In this document: positions 1 through 8,809 of the stretch, piece by piece | How the letters are laid out: each line of letters opens with the position of its first letter | Numbering within the stretch: position 1 is the first letter of the stretch | From: Oleomonas cavernae | GTDB lineage: Bacteria > Pseudomonadota > Alphaproteobacteria > Zavarziniales > Zavarziniaceae | Length of the DNA stretch: 64,000 bases | Direction: 5' to 3' | Assembly: GCF_003590945.1 (NCBI RefSeq) | Contig: NZ_QYUK01000008.1 | Span: 372,001 to 436,000, forward strand | The notes under the pieces: generated by a model | What the model was told of the DNA's origin: nothing | Database searches by the model: none | The model's input: the letters and a program-made list of their open reading frames with translations, nothing else | Position numbers and translations under genes: made by a program

Positions 1-225
1 CCTATAGCCACGCTTGAGAAACACGGGCTACGCAGACTATCGCCGGACACTTTCCTGGCCGATCTCTACGACAAGGTGCCACAGTTGGTTGTCGGTTCCT
101 TGGCGAATGCCCGGCGCAATCTGCGCAAGACCGATACGTCGGTTGCCGGCTTCATCGACATCCTGACCCACCACAAACTCGCCCGGCTCGCAAACCGCGT
201 CGAGAAGCATCTGGCTGATCTCTGA
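1..225 (+). CDS. PIN-domain protein, C-terminal part (truncated by window edge)
   Basis: An open frame runs from the first base to a TGA at 223-225, giving 74 residues with no start inside the window. The sequence is soluble and helical; it includes LYDKVPQLVVGSLAN and an FIDILTHHKL stretch near the end. This resembles the C-terminal part of predicted nucleic-acid-binding PIN-domain proteins of VapC-like type, which act as metal-dependent RNases. The catalytic acidic residues of the PIN fold would lie upstream and cannot be seen, so the family call is by resemblance. Any antitoxin partner would lie off the left edge. It is convergent with the DUF1501 gene, 37 bp away. Confidence 0.55.
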   Translation, partial: PIATLEKHGLRRLSPDTFLADLYDKVPQLVVGSLANARRNLRKTDTSVAGFIDILTHHKLARLANRVEKHLADL

Positions 226-262
226 CTGATCAGTGCCGGCGACCGCCGTCGCCCTCGCCGGC

Positions 263-1464
263 TCAAGCGCGCACCACACCGTCCAGCGGGCGCAGGCCGC
301 CGCCGTCGGGGAAGACCCGGGCCGCCACGTCCGCCGCCGGCAGTCCCAGGTGGTTGATCAGCGTCGCCAGGTAGAGGCGGCGCAGGTCGGTAGTCGGCGC
401 CAGGTCGCGGCCGTCGAGCAACTGCGCCTTGTCGAGGCCCGGCCATTGCCCGTGGACCGTGGCACCGTCCAGGTTGCCGCCGAAGATGAAGGCGGCCGAG
501 GCGGTGCCGTGGTCGGTTCCGCCGGTGCCGTTGGGCGCCGCGGTACGGCCGAATTCGGTGACGGCGATGACCAGCGTGTCGCGCCAGACCGCAGGCCCCA
601 GTTCGTTCTTCAACAGCACGGCCCCATCGGCCACCGGCCGCAGCGCCGCCGCCAGCCGGCCGTCGGTGACACCCTGATTGGCATGGGTATCCCAGCCCAG
701 CAGGTCGATGGTGGCGACCCGCGGCCCTTCGCGGTCGCGCAGCAGGCGCGCCAGGCCGACGATCAGCGGTTCCATCTGCTTGGGGCCGGCGGCCATGCTT
801 CCCGGGGTGGCCAGGTCCATCCCGGCCCCTGCCGCCATCGCGCTGGTCTCGCGCGCTTCGGCCAGCATGGCGTGAAACAGTTCGTCCTTGGCATAGAACC
901 GGTCGAGCGTGTCGAGCAGCACGCCATCGGGCGCCGGCAGGATCTGCGGCGACCAGGTCGTGACCGAGGCCGGGCCGGTGAGGAGCAACGGCACCGCCAG
1001 GCCGACCGCCAGCCCCGTCCCCCGGCCACGGCGACCGCCCGGTTGAGCCAGCCGGTGGCACTGCCCGACGGCCCCGTGCCGCCGTTCTCCAGGACATTCT
1101 GGGCATCGAAATGCGAGCGTTCGCGATAGGGCGTGGCGGTGGCGTGCAGCACCTGCATCTCGCCACCGCGCCACAGCGGCATGGCCGATTGCAGCGCCGG
1201 ATGCAGGCCGAAGCGGCCGTCGAGATCGATCATGCCGCCGCTCTTGCCCGGTACGGCCAGGGCCAAGGCCCCCCGGGTCGCCCCATAGGCGGGATCGGCA
1301 TAGGGCGGCACCGCCGCCAGGCCGTCCATGCCACCGCGCAGCACCAGGACGATCAGGCGCTTGTTGCCCGGTATGCGGGCCAGCGCGAAGCGTGGCCCCA
1401 GGGCCAGGCCCAGCCCGCCCAGGCCGGCCGAAATCAGGAAGCGACGGCGATCGAGACGAACCAT
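263..1464 (-). pseudogene. DUF1501 family protein, interrupted by a one-base frameshift
   Basis: Starts at ATG 1464 after GGAGG. A twin-arginine-like signal (RRRFLISAGLGG) begins the protein, as usual for exported DUF1501 proteins related to sulfatase/alkaline phosphatase folds. The frame reads well to AVAVAGGRG, then leaves frame at the C5 run 1019-1023. The other frame resumes at once with TGLAVGLAVPLLL and continues to the stop at 263, with typical family motifs DLLGWDTHANQG, VIAVTEFGRT and GTDHGTASAAF. Adding one base gives 400 residues, the normal length. It lies 4 bp behind the DUF1800 gene, the usual pairing for these families; function is undetermined. The break may be a sequencing error. 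Confidence 0.85.
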
Positions 1465-1468
1465 GGCC

Positions 1469-2788
1469 CTACCTCCGCAGGAATTGAGGGCTGGCCAGCA
1501 CCAGGGCAATCGCACTGGCCCTGTCGCCCGCCCGGCGCACCGAATCGGCCACGTCGGCCGGCGCCGCCGCGCCCAGGGCCTGCACGAGCAGGGCATTGCC
1601 GTCGCCGACGGGCGCCAGGCGCGCGCCCACCTTCTGGGCCAGTTCGATCCGCCGCATCAGCGAATCGGGGCTCAACCACTCCCGCCCCGTGTCGGGCCAG
1701 CCCTTGGGCGAAGGGGCGGTGAAGGGTTGCTGCCCCAGCAGCTTCATGGCGCCGACCGCGACCTCCGGCTCGGGCACCAGGCCGATCAGGCGATAGATCG
1801 AGATGACGAGATCGGTGGGCGACTTCACCTTGGTCAGGGGCGCCTGCCAGGGCTGGGCCAGGTCGACCAGGGCCAGCGACATCGCCTTGAGATCGCCGCC
1901 GCTGTCGCGGAACACCTTGGCGATGCCGGCCACCGCCTCGGCAGGGGGATCGTCGGCCACGAAATGGCGCACCAGCTTGGTCGCCAGGTGGCTGGCGGTG
2001 GCCGGGTGATGGGCGAGCAGGGCCATGGCCTCGTCGCTCTGGGCGACCGCCGCCTCGCGGATGGTGGTGCCCAGCAGGCGCTGGTCACCCGGTTCGTGGA
2101 TCTTGGGCTCGAAGAAACTGGCCTCGCCCTGGCCGGTGGGGTTCACCGTCCAGCCGGTCAGGATACGGGCCAGCGCGCCGACATCGGCCTGTTCATAGCC
2201 ACCGTCGACCCCCAGTGTGTGGAGTTCCAGGATCTCGCGCGCCAGGTTCTCGTTCAGCCCCCTGTCGCGGCGCCGGCCGGCCAGCGAATTGGGCCCGAAC
2301 GAGCCCGCCTGGTCGAGATAGAGCAGCATCGCCGGGTGCCGGGTCGCCGCTTTCAGCAGGTCGACGAAGCGGCCGGTGACGTGGGGGGCGATCGCCTCGC
2401 GCTGGAAGGCGCCGACCAGCCCGGTGACCGCCGGCTTGTGGGCCGACACGGTGAAATGATTGGCCCAGAACAGAACCAGGCGCTCGTAAAAAGGCGTGTC
2501 GGTATTGACGGCACGCGCCATCTGCGCCCGGATTTCGGCCAGATAGATCTTCCGCGCCTCGCCTTTGAGATAGGACAGCACGGTCGCCTCGTCGGCGTTC
2601 CTGATGGCCTTCAGCAGATTGGCGACCAGCGCCGCCGTCGGCGCCACGTCGCGGGGCGGCGGCGGGACGAGCGGCGCCCGCACCTGCGCCTTGACGGCGC
2701 CGCGCGGATCGGCGCCGGCCGACGCCAGTTCGCCCGGCCGCGGCCCCAGGCCGAACCGTACTGCCGCGATCAAGGCCTCGACCGCCAT
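1469..2788 (-). CDS. DUF1800 domain-containing protein
   Basis: The 439-residue protein has the DUF1800 signature order: an N-terminal AVRFGLGPRPGE, then FYERLVLFWANHFTVS near residue 110, LARAILELHTLGV-type (LAREILELHTLGVDGG) near 190, LTGWTVNP and a C-terminal LASPQFLRR. DUF1800 proteins are of unknown biochemical role and are nearly always encoded directly upstream of a DUF1501 protein, as here (4 bp spacing, same strand). I see no convincing signal peptide at the chosen start (MAVEALIAAVRF). The pair is probably co-transcribed from the 220-bp gap shared with divergent usg. Confidence 0.88.
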   Translation of the reverse strand: MAVEALIAAVRFGLGPRPGELASAGADPRGAVKAQVRAPLVPPPPRDVAPTAALVANLLKAIRNADEATVLSYLKGEARKIYLAEIRAQMARAVNTDTPFYERLVLFWANHFTVSAHKPAVTGLVGAFQREAIAPHVTGRFVDLLKAATRHPAMLLYLDQAGSFGPNSLAGRRRDRGLNENLAREILELHTLGVDGGYEQADVGALARILTGWTVNPTGQGEASFFEPKIHEPGDQRLLGTTIREAAVAQSDEAMALLAHHPATASHLATKLVRHFVADDPPAEAVAGIAKVFRDSGGDLKAMSLALVDLAQPWQAPLTKVKSPTDLVISIYRLIGLVPEPEVAVGAMKLLGQQPFTAPSPKGWPDTGREWLSPDSLMRRIELAQKVGARLAPVGDGNALLVQALGAAAPADVADSVRRAGDRASAIALVLASPQFLRR

Positions 2789-3008
2789 CGGTCAACCTCC
2801 ATGCGTGGACTGGCTGCAACACCCAACGAAGCAATGGGCCAAATCCTGCGCTGCCGCATATGGCATATTTACGGCGGGCCGGACGATGTTACGCTTTATT
2901 TACGAGTAGAGCGTTCCAATCAAAGAACCGGCGCGACGCTGTCGGACGGCCGGTCACGGGGAACACGCCATCAGAAGGGATGGATTGGTCAACGGACTGG
3001 AGCCTTGC

Positions 3009-3272
3009 ATGAGCGATTTCGAGCGTATGCTATCGGATTATCGCCTGACCACGGCGGAAATCCTCTATCACCTGCCCGACCACCCCAGCCTGCTGCAAAG
3101 CTATACCTGGCAGGAACTGGACCTGGCGCCACGCTTTCCCGAATTGAAGAAGTTCCTGGATTTCTGGGAAGCCAATCTGGACGGCAAGCTGCACTCGGTG
3201 AAGGTTGCGACCAACCGCATCATCAGTCCCAGCGAGTTCCGCCACACCAAGAATTACTTCACGCTGCATTGA
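3009..3272 (+). CDS. usg: Usg family protein
   Basis: The 87-residue protein begins MSDFERMLSDYRLTTAEILY and continues with DHPSLLQSYTWQ, FPELKKFLDFWEANLDGKLHSV and an EFRHTKNYFTLH end. This closely matches the small alphaproteobacterial Usg proteins, whose biochemical function is unknown. An in-frame start 24 bp upstream (2985) exists, but the ATG at 3009 has GGAG six bases before it and matches the family N terminus. It is transcribed away from DUF1800 and is followed by a hairpin repeat that could stop transcription. Confidence 0.88.
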   Translation: MSDFERMLSDYRLTTAEILYHLPDHPSLLQSYTWQELDLAPRFPELKKFLDFWEANLDGKLHSVKVATNRIISPSEFRHTKNYFTLH

Positions 3273-3282
3273 AGGCCGGCAT

Positions 3283-3387
3283 TCCCTCGCCCCCGACGGG
3301 GGAGAGGGCCAGGGTGAGGGGGTGTCTGGCGTTACGCACCCCTCACCCCACCCCTCTCCCCGCAAGCGGAGCGAGGGAGCAGAAGGA
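3283..3387. repeat. Dispersed G+C-rich hairpin repeat, family A (variant copy)
   Basis: About 105 bp between usg and pyrC. CCCTCACC/GGTGAGGG-type and GGGAGAGGG/CCCTCTCCC-type segments face each other, so the element folds into a long imperfect hairpin. It shares the CTCTCCCCGCAAGCGG end with the copies at 38101-38243 and 62708-62850. It may also act as a bidirectional terminator for the convergent neighbours. Confidence 0.75.
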
Positions 3388-3389
3388 CG

Positions 3390-4733
3390 TCACCCGGCGA
3401 AGGCCGCCGGCACCTCGGCGAAGCGGATGGGCGCGCCCAGGGCGGGGCCTTCCACCGCGCCGTCGCGCATGACCACGTGGCCGCGGATGATCGTGGCCAT
3501 GGGCCAGCCGGTCACCGTGTCGCCCTCGAACGGGCTCCAGCCGCAGCGGCTGGCCAGCCAGTCGGCTGTGATCGTGCGCGTGGCCTTCAGGTCGACCAGG
3601 GTCAGGTCGGCATCGTAACCCAGGGCGATGCGCCCCTTGCCCGAGAGGCCGAAGATGCGCTGGGCGCCGGCGCTGGTGAGATCCACCAGGCGCTGCAACG
3701 TCAGGCGCCCCTTGGCGGCATGATCGAGCAGCAGGGGCAGCAGGGTCTGCACCCCGGGCATGCCCGACGGGCTTTGCGGGTAGGGCTTGGCCTTTTCCTC
3801 GATCGTGTGGGGTGCGTGGTCCGAGCCGATGACGTCGACCATGCCGCTGCGCACGCCGGCCCACAGCCCGTCGCGATGGTGGCTCTCGCGGATCGGCGGG
3901 TTCATCTGGGCATAGGTGCCCAGGCGGCGATAGGCCTCGGGCGCCGCCAGGGTCAGGTGCTGCGGCGTGGTCTCGATGGTGACCAGGTCCTTGTGGTCGG
4001 CGAGCCAGGCGATCTCGTCGGCCGTGGTCACATGCAGGATATGGATGCGCCGTCCCAGGCGCCGGGCGATCGCCACCGCGCGCCGGGTCGCCTTCAGGGC
4101 CGACTCGGCATCGCGCCAATTGCAGTGGTCGGCCGGGTCGCCACTGTCGGCGATGGCACGGCGCTCCTTCAGGCGGGCTTCATCCTCGGCATGGATGGCG
4201 ACGCGGCGTCGGCCGGTGCCCAGGACTTTCTCCAGGCCCTCGTCCTCGGCCACCAGGAGGGACCCGGTCGAGGCGCCCATGAAAACCTTGATCCCGGCAC
4301 AGCCCGGCATCGCCTCCATGGCGGCGAGCGCGCCCATATTGTCGTCGGTCGCCCCGGCATAGAAGGCGTGGTCGCAATACATGCGGCCCCGGGCCAGGGC
4401 CAGCTTGTGGTCGAGTTCGTCCGGCGTGGTGGTCGAGGGCTTGGTGTTCGGCATCTCGAATACCGCGGTCACCCCGCCCAGCACGGCGCACAGGCTGCCG
4501 GTGGCGAGGTCTTCCTTGTATTCGAGGCCCGGTTCGCGGAAATGGACCTGGCTGTCGATCACGCCGGGCAGGACATGCAGGCCTCTGGCAGCGAACCGCT
4601 CCCCTGCCGAGGCCTGGGAAAGATCGCCGATCGCCGCGATCCGGCCCCCGCGCAGCCCGACATCGGCGGCCCCGATGCCGTCGTGGTTCACCACCGTGCC
4701 GCCGGCGACGATGAGGTCGAAAGTCTGGGACAT
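3390..4733 (-). CDS. pyrC: Dihydroorotase (amidohydrolase superfamily)
   Basis: The 447-residue cytosolic enzyme would interconvert N-carbamoyl-L-aspartate and dihydroorotate in de novo pyrimidine synthesis. The metal-binding DSQVHFREPG is near residue 60. GIKVFMGASTG (near 150) carries the lysine carboxylated in this family, HILHVTTADE gives a histidine ligand, and GSDHAPHTIEEK (near 305) holds the catalytic Asp-His region. Length and motifs fit class I (long) dihydroorotases. A hydantoinase or allantoinase role is less likely given the REPG and SDHAPH motifs. The start lies 6 bp after the end of the upstream glycosyltransferase, so the two probably share a transcript. Confidence 0.9.
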   Translation of the reverse strand: MSQTFDLIVAGGTVVNHDGIGAADVGLRGGRIAAIGDLSQASAGERFAARGLHVLPGVIDSQVHFREPGLEYKEDLATGSLCAVLGGVTAVFEMPNTKPSTTTPDELDHKLALARGRMYCDHAFYAGATDDNMGALAAMEAMPGCAGIKVFMGASTGSLLVAEDEGLEKVLGTGRRRVAIHAEDEARLKERRAIADSGDPADHCNWRDAESALKATRRAVAIARRLGRRIHILHVTTADEIAWLADHKDLVTIETTPQHLTLAAPEAYRRLGTYAQMNPPIRESHHRDGLWAGVRSGMVDVIGSDHAPHTIEEKAKPYPQSPSGMPGVQTLLPLLLDHAAKGRLTLQRLVDLTSAGAQRIFGLSGKGRIALGYDADLTLVDLKATRTITADWLASRCGWSPFEGDTVTGWPMATIIRGHVVMRDGAVEGPALGAPIRFAEVPAAFAG

Positions 4734-4739
4734 GATCTC

Positions 4740-5864
4740 TCAAGCTTCCTGAAAGGCGCCGATGACGTCGATGAGCCTATCTTCCAGCCGGCGCGATTGC
4801 ACGGCGGCCGACAGCCGCTCCTCGGCCAGCGCCCGCCCGGCGGCGCCGAGGGCGGCGCGACGGCCGGGATCGGTCACGATGGCCTGAATGGCATCGGCCA
4901 GGGCGGCGGGATCGCCGGCCGGCACGACCAGGGCATTGCGGCCGCTTTCCACCACGCCGGTCAGGCCGGCCGCATCGGTCGCGACCACGGGCACGGCCGC
5001 CGACATGGCCTCCATGGCGACGGTCGGCAAGCCCTCGGCATCGCCGCCGGACGCGGTGATCGAGGGGACGACGACCAAGCTCGCCCCGCGCATCCGGTGG
5101 CGTGTCGCCGCTTGGCTCTGCCAGCCCAGAAACTCGACCCCGTCCAGCCCGGCGGCACGCCCCTTCATGTCGCTCAGCATCGGACCATCGCCCGCCAGCA
5201 CGACCCCAACCCCCACACCACGTTCACGCAGGATGCGGGCGGCATCGATCAGGATCGGAATGCCCTTTTTCTCGACGAAGCGGCCGGCGAAGAAGACATA
5301 GGGCGGCTCCTTCGGCGTCGCCATGGCCGGATCGAGGTCGATGCCGATATTGACCACGGTCAGCTTGGCGGCCGGAAAGCCGCGCTCGATCAATTTTTCC
5401 CGCACCGAGTCCGACACGCAGATGAACAGCGACGCCTGCGCCTTCAAAGCCTCGAGCCGGCGCTGGTAGATGGTCGGCAGCAGGCGCTTCTCATAGTGCT
5501 TGTTCTTGTGGGCATCGCCGCCGTGGTAGGTCACCACCAGGGGAATGCGCAGCGCCCGCGCCAGGGGCAGCGCGAGCGCCCCGCCCCGGCCGAACTGGGC
5601 ATGGATCAGGCGGGCGCCCAGCGGGCGCAGGCTGGGCGCCTCGGGCACCCGGGCGCATTGCTTGAACAGGGCGCGATCCAGCGTGCCGAACGGCCCCGCC
5701 CGGCCCAGCACGATGGGCGAGGGCGTCAGTTCACCGACCTCGGCCGTCGTGCTGCAGCCAACCCAATGCGGCTCGAGACGGGAGAAAGCCGAATACTGCC
5801 GGCGCAGGAAACCGATCTCCGACTTCGGCACCAGCTTGTCGCGATAGACGAGAATCGCTGTCAT
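4740..5864 (-). CDS. Glycosyltransferase family 4 (GT-B fold)
   Basis: About 374 residues. The N-terminal Rossmann half contains HAQFGRGGALALPLARAL and a VVTYHGGD acceptor-side loop. The C-terminal half has FAGRFVEKKGI (near 200) and GGDAEGLPTVAMEAM, which holds the E-x7-E of retaining GT4 enzymes. It probably transfers a sugar from a nucleotide donor during surface polysaccharide or glycolipid synthesis; the donor and acceptor cannot be told. I chose ATG 5864; an in-frame TTG 9 bp upstream is possible. No other polysaccharide genes are adjacent. It sits 6 bp before pyrC. Confidence 0.85.
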   Translation of the reverse strand: MTAILVYRDKLVPKSEIGFLRRQYSAFSRLEPHWVGCSTTAEVGELTPSPIVLGRAGPFGTLDRALFKQCARVPEAPSLRPLGARLIHAQFGRGGALALPLARALRIPLVVTYHGGDAHKNKHYEKRLLPTIYQRRLEALKAQASLFICVSDSVREKLIERGFPAAKLTVVNIGIDLDPAMATPKEPPYVFFAGRFVEKKGIPILIDAARILRERGVGVGVVLAGDGPMLSDMKGRAAGLDGVEFLGWQSQAATRHRMRGASLVVVPSITASGGDAEGLPTVAMEAMSAAVPVVATDAAGLTGVVESGRNALVVPAGDPAALADAIQAIVTDPGRRAALGAAGRALAEERLSAAVQSRRLEDRLIDVIGAFQEA

Positions 5865-5879
5865 CGACGGCAATCATAC

Positions 5880-5908
5880 CCCTCTCCGCCCTTCAGGACG
5901 GAGAGGGT
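5880..5908. repeat. Short family A hairpin
   Basis: CCTCTCCG and CGGAGAGG arms flank a short CCCTTCAGGA loop. The same CTCTCCGCCCTTCAGG arm begins the longer copies at 38101 and 62708, so this looks like a solo arm of that repeat. It lies in the gap between the acyl-CoA synthetase end and the glycosyltransferase start and may serve as a weak terminator. Confidence 0.6.
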
Positions 5909-5925
5909 TCTGGTCCCGGCCAGGA

Positions 5926-7569
5926 TCACTCCGCCGCCGTCTGCGCGGTCGGCAGGGTGTAGTCCTTGAAATCCTCGCGCAGCTTGGTCTTCAGCAGCTT
6001 GCCGGTCGCCGTGTGCGGCAACTCGTCGACGAAGACGACATCGTCGGGCATCCACCACTTGGCGATCTTGCCGACCAGGAAGTCGAGCATTTCCTCGCGG
6101 CTGATGTCCTTGCCCGCCTTCCTGACCACGATCAGCAGTGGCCGCTCGTCCCACTTGGGATGCACGATGCCGATCACCGCGGCCTCGGCGACCGAGGGGT
6201 GGCCGACGGCGGCGTTCTCGAGATCGATCGAGGAAATCCACTCGCCGCCCGACTTGATCACATCCTTGGCCCGGTCGGTGATCTGCATGAAGCCCTCGGG
6301 GTCCAAGGTCGCCACGTCGCCGGTATCGAAATAGCCGTTCTCGTCGAGAATGTTGCCGCCCTCGCCCTTCAGGTAGGCGTTGGCGATCCAGGGGCCGCGC
6401 ACCATCAGGTGGCCGAAGGCCTTGCCGTCGCGCGGCAATTCCTTGCCGTCGTCGTCGGTGATCTTCAGGTCGACGCCGAACACCGCGCGGCCCTGCTTGC
6501 ACTGAACGTCCAGGCGCTTCTCCTTGGGCCAGGTGTCCATCCCGGCCTTCAGCGTGCCCAGGGTGCCCAGCGGGCTCATCTCGGTCATGCCCCAGGCATG
6601 GCAGACGGAGACGCCGTACTTCTCCTGGAAGGTATCGATCATGCTGCGGGGTGCAGCCGACCCGCCGATGACCACGCGCTTCAAGGTCGAGAGGGTCTTC
6701 TCCTCCTTCTCGAGATACTGCAGCAGCATCAACCAGATCGTCGGCACCGCCGCGGTCATGGTAACGCCTTCGGTCTCCAGCAGGTTGTAGACGCTGGCGC
6801 CGTCGAGGGCAGCACCCGGCATCACCAGCTTGGCCCCGGCCATGGGCGCGCCGTAGGGGATCGACCAGGCATTGGCGTGGAACATCGGCACCACGGGCAG
6901 CACGGCGTCGACCGAGCGCAGGCCGAAGGCATCGGCGTTGTTGGCGACCATCGAATGGATCGCGGTCGAGCGATGCGAATAGAGCACGCCCTTGGGATTG
7001 CCTGTGGTACCCGAGGTGTAGCACAGCGACGAGGCGGTGTTCTCATCGAAATCCGGCCAGGCGAAATTGGGCGAGGCCTGCGCCACCAGTTCCTCGTAGC
7101 ACAGGGCATCGGGCAGGCTGGTCTGGGGCATATGGGCGCGATCGGTCAGGATCACGAAATGGCGCACGCCTTTGAGCTTGTCGGCGAACTTCTCGACCAG
7201 CGGCACGAAGGTCAGGTCGATGAACAGCACCTTGTCGTCGGCATGGTTGACGATATAGGCGATCTGTTCGGGAAACAGGCGCGGGTTGATGGTGTGGCAG
7301 ACCAAGCCGGAGCCCGAGGTGCCGTACCACACTTCCAGGTGGCGATGGGTATTCCAGGCCAGGGTGCCGATGACGTCGCCGAACTTGGCCCCCAGGCCCT
7401 TGAGCACATTGGCCACCCGGCGCGCGCGCTCCTCGGCCTGGGCATAGGTGTAACGGTGCAGCGAGCCTTCGACCAGGCGGGAGACGATCTCGCGATCCTG
7501 GTGATAGGTCGCCGCAAAGGTCAGAAACGACGAAATCAGGAGCGGCCGCTCCTGCATGAGTCCGCGCAT
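5926..7569 (-). CDS. Fatty-acid (medium/long-chain) acyl-CoA synthetase, AlkK-like
   Basis: 547 residues of the ANL adenylating superfamily. The P-loop-like [20 protein letters not shown] is near residue 185. A5 [10 protein letters not shown] is near 335, [10 protein letters not shown] (A7) near 420, [15 protein letters not shown] (A8) near 435, and the A10 lysine lies in TGKLLKTK near the end. It activates a fatty acid to acyl-AMP and then acyl-CoA for beta-oxidation or lipid synthesis. The order and spacing fit the AlkK/FadD-like group; chain-length specificity cannot be read. AGGGGA sits five bases before ATG 7569. It appears monocistronic. Confidence 0.9.
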   Translation of the reverse strand: MRGLMQERPLLISSFLTFAATYHQDREIVSRLVEGSLHRYTYAQAEERARRVANVLKGLGAKFGDVIGTLAWNTHRHLEVWYGTSGSGLVCHTINPRLFPEQIAYIVNHADDKVLFIDLTFVPLVEKFADKLKGVRHFVILTDRAHMPQTSLPDALCYEELVAQASPNFAWPDFDENTASSLCYTSGTTGNPKGVLYSHRSTAIHSMVANNADAFGLRSVDAVLPVVPMFHANAWSIPYGAPMAGAKLVMPGAALDGASVYNLLETEGVTMTAAVPTIWLMLLQYLEKEEKTLSTLKRVVIGGSAAPRSMIDTFQEKYGVSVCHAWGMTEMSPLGTLGTLKAGMDTWPKEKRLDVQCKQGRAVFGVDLKITDDDGKELPRDGKAFGHLMVRGPWIANAYLKGEGGNILDENGYFDTGDVATLDPEGFMQITDRAKDVIKSGGEWISSIDLENAAVGHPSVAEAAVIGIVHPKWDERPLLIVVRKAGKDISREEMLDFLVGKIAKWWMPDDVVFVDELPHTATGKLLKTKLREDFKDYTLPTAQTAAE

Positions 7570-7652
7570 AGGATCCCCTCCGCTATTGTTATGCGTTTTC
7601 CTGAATTGGACTTAAGTGCAAGCAGGCCCGACGTCAACCGGGTGACGCATTG

Positions 7653-8180
7653 TCAGATCAACCCCTGGGGGTGACAGCAGGCCATCCTCGCCGGCTCAGA
7701 CGGCGAACAGCGGGCTGCCCAGGGAAGCAGGGAACGGCAGGCGGCCGGCATCGGCCGGACGAATTCGACGAAGCCCCAGGATTCTCGCGCCTCGACCCAG
7801 CCCTGGGCGCGGTAGAATTCGCGCACCGACGAATTCTGGGCATCGCACAGCAGATGCGCCCCCGGCCCCAGGATCCGCCCGGCCTCGGCCAGCAACAGGG
7901 CGCCGACGCCCCGCCCCTGTTCGAGCGGCGAAACGAAGAGGTGGCTCAACTCCCGCTGTGCCCGGTCCAGGCCGACGAAGCCGACAACCAGGCCGCCACG
8001 CTCGGCAACCAGGATTTCCAGATCGTCGGTCGAGAGGTTGAAATCTTCGATGGCAAAGCGATCCGCCGGGATGTCGGGATTGGCCCACATCCGCGCCGCC
8101 AAGAAGATCTCGGCGCATGCCCCGTGGTCGGCCGGCCGGGCCGGTCGAAAGCGGAGCCTGTCGCCCTCCGCCATAGTCAT
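7653..8180 (-). CDS. GNAT family N-acetyltransferase
   Basis: 175 residues. The acetyl-CoA pyrophosphate loop is seen in LEQGRGVGALLL (near residue 87), preceded by SHLFVSPL and followed by NSSVREFYRAQGWVEA, the usual beta-strand 6/7 region. Substrate is unknown. The start at ATG 8180 has a GGATGTGGGA stretch upstream; ATG 8174 is an alternative. The last ~28 residues (after VEFVRPMP) look unlike a GNAT end. Another frame offers a shorter end, so a small frameshift near 7750 is conceivable but not shown. Confidence 0.75.
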   Translation of the reverse strand: MTMAEGDRLRFRPARPADHGACAEIFLAARMWANPDIPADRFAIEDFNLSTDDLEILVAERGGLVVGFVGLDRAQRELSHLFVSPLEQGRGVGALLLAEAGRILGPGAHLLCDAQNSSVREFYRAQGWVEARESWGFVEFVRPMPAACRSLLPWAARCSPSEPARMACCHPQGLI

Positions 8181-8218
8181 TCCCACATCCTTTGGCCCGA
8201 TCCGACTGGAACCAGGCC

Positions 8219-8809
8219 CTACCCCCGATGGAAATCGCAGCCGCTGAGATGATCGTTCACCATCCCGACCGCCTGCATGAAAGCATACACGATCGTCGGC
8301 CCGACGAAACGGAAGCCGTATTGTCGCAGGGCCTTGGAAAGTGCCTGCGCCTCGGCGCTCTCGGTCGGAATATCGGCCATCGTTTCTCGGCTGTGAACGA
8401 TCGGCTTGCCCTTCACGAAGGACCACAGGAATTTGGAAAAGTCGCCTTCGGTTCGTGTGATTTCGAGATAGCCCTGGGCATTGCCGATGGTCGCCTCGAT
8501 CTTGCCCCGATGGCGCACGATCCCGGCATCCCCCAAGGCGCCTTCGATTTGCTTGTCACGCCAGCGCACCAGCTTCTCGGGCTCGAAACCATTGAAGCGG
8601 GCGCGGAAGGCGTCGCGCTTGCGCAGGATGGTGATCCAGGACAGGCCGGCCTGGAAGCCGTCGAGCATCAGTTTCTCGAACAAGGCGCGCGAATCATACT
8701 CGGGCACGCCCCATTCCTGATCGTGGTAGGCGACATATTCGGGCGAGACGCCGCACCAGGGACAGCGGTGGCGCCCGTCTTCGTGGTGGATCAGGCCCAG
8801 CTCGCGCAT
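8219..8809 (-). CDS. tag: DNA-3-methyladenine glycosylase I
   Basis: 196 residues. It excises 3-methyladenine from alkylated DNA (base-excision repair). The N-terminal RCPWCGVSPEYVAYHDQEWG contains the Cys and His zinc ligands; VNDHLSGCDFH near the C terminus supplies the remaining His and Cys of the zinc snap. The SWITILRKRDAFRARF helix also matches Tag. The ATG overlaps the stop of ygfZ by one base (TGATG), implying translational coupling. Confidence 0.93.
   Translation of the reverse strand: MRELGLIHHEDGRHRCPWCGVSPEYVAYHDQEWGVPEYDSRALFEKLMLDGFQAGLSWITILRKRDAFRARFNGFEPEKLVRWRDKQIEGALGDAGIVRHRGKIEATIGNAQGYLEITRTEGDFSKFLWSFVKGKPIVHSRETMADIPTESAEAQALSKALRQYGFRFVGPTIVYAFMQAVGMVNDHLSGCDFHRG

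Noticed and set aside
66-1166. Long minus-strand open frame of 366 codons
   Set aside because: It is Arg/Pro/Gly-rich with no domain and overlaps the DUF1501 gene; a typical shadow frame in G+C-rich DNA.
1328-3472. 714-codon plus-strand open frame
   Set aside because: It is antisense to DUF1501/DUF1800 and covers usg; composition is unlike a real protein. The opposite frames carry clear family motifs.
3477-5969. 830-codon plus-strand open frame
   Set aside because: It is the mirror of pyrC and the glycosyltransferase, rich in His, Gln and Gly, with no motif.
7653-7760. Frameshift near the end of the GNAT gene at 7653-8180
   Set aside because: The tail looks odd, but unlike the three accepted cases there is no homopolymer, and the alternative end has no recognisable family sequence.
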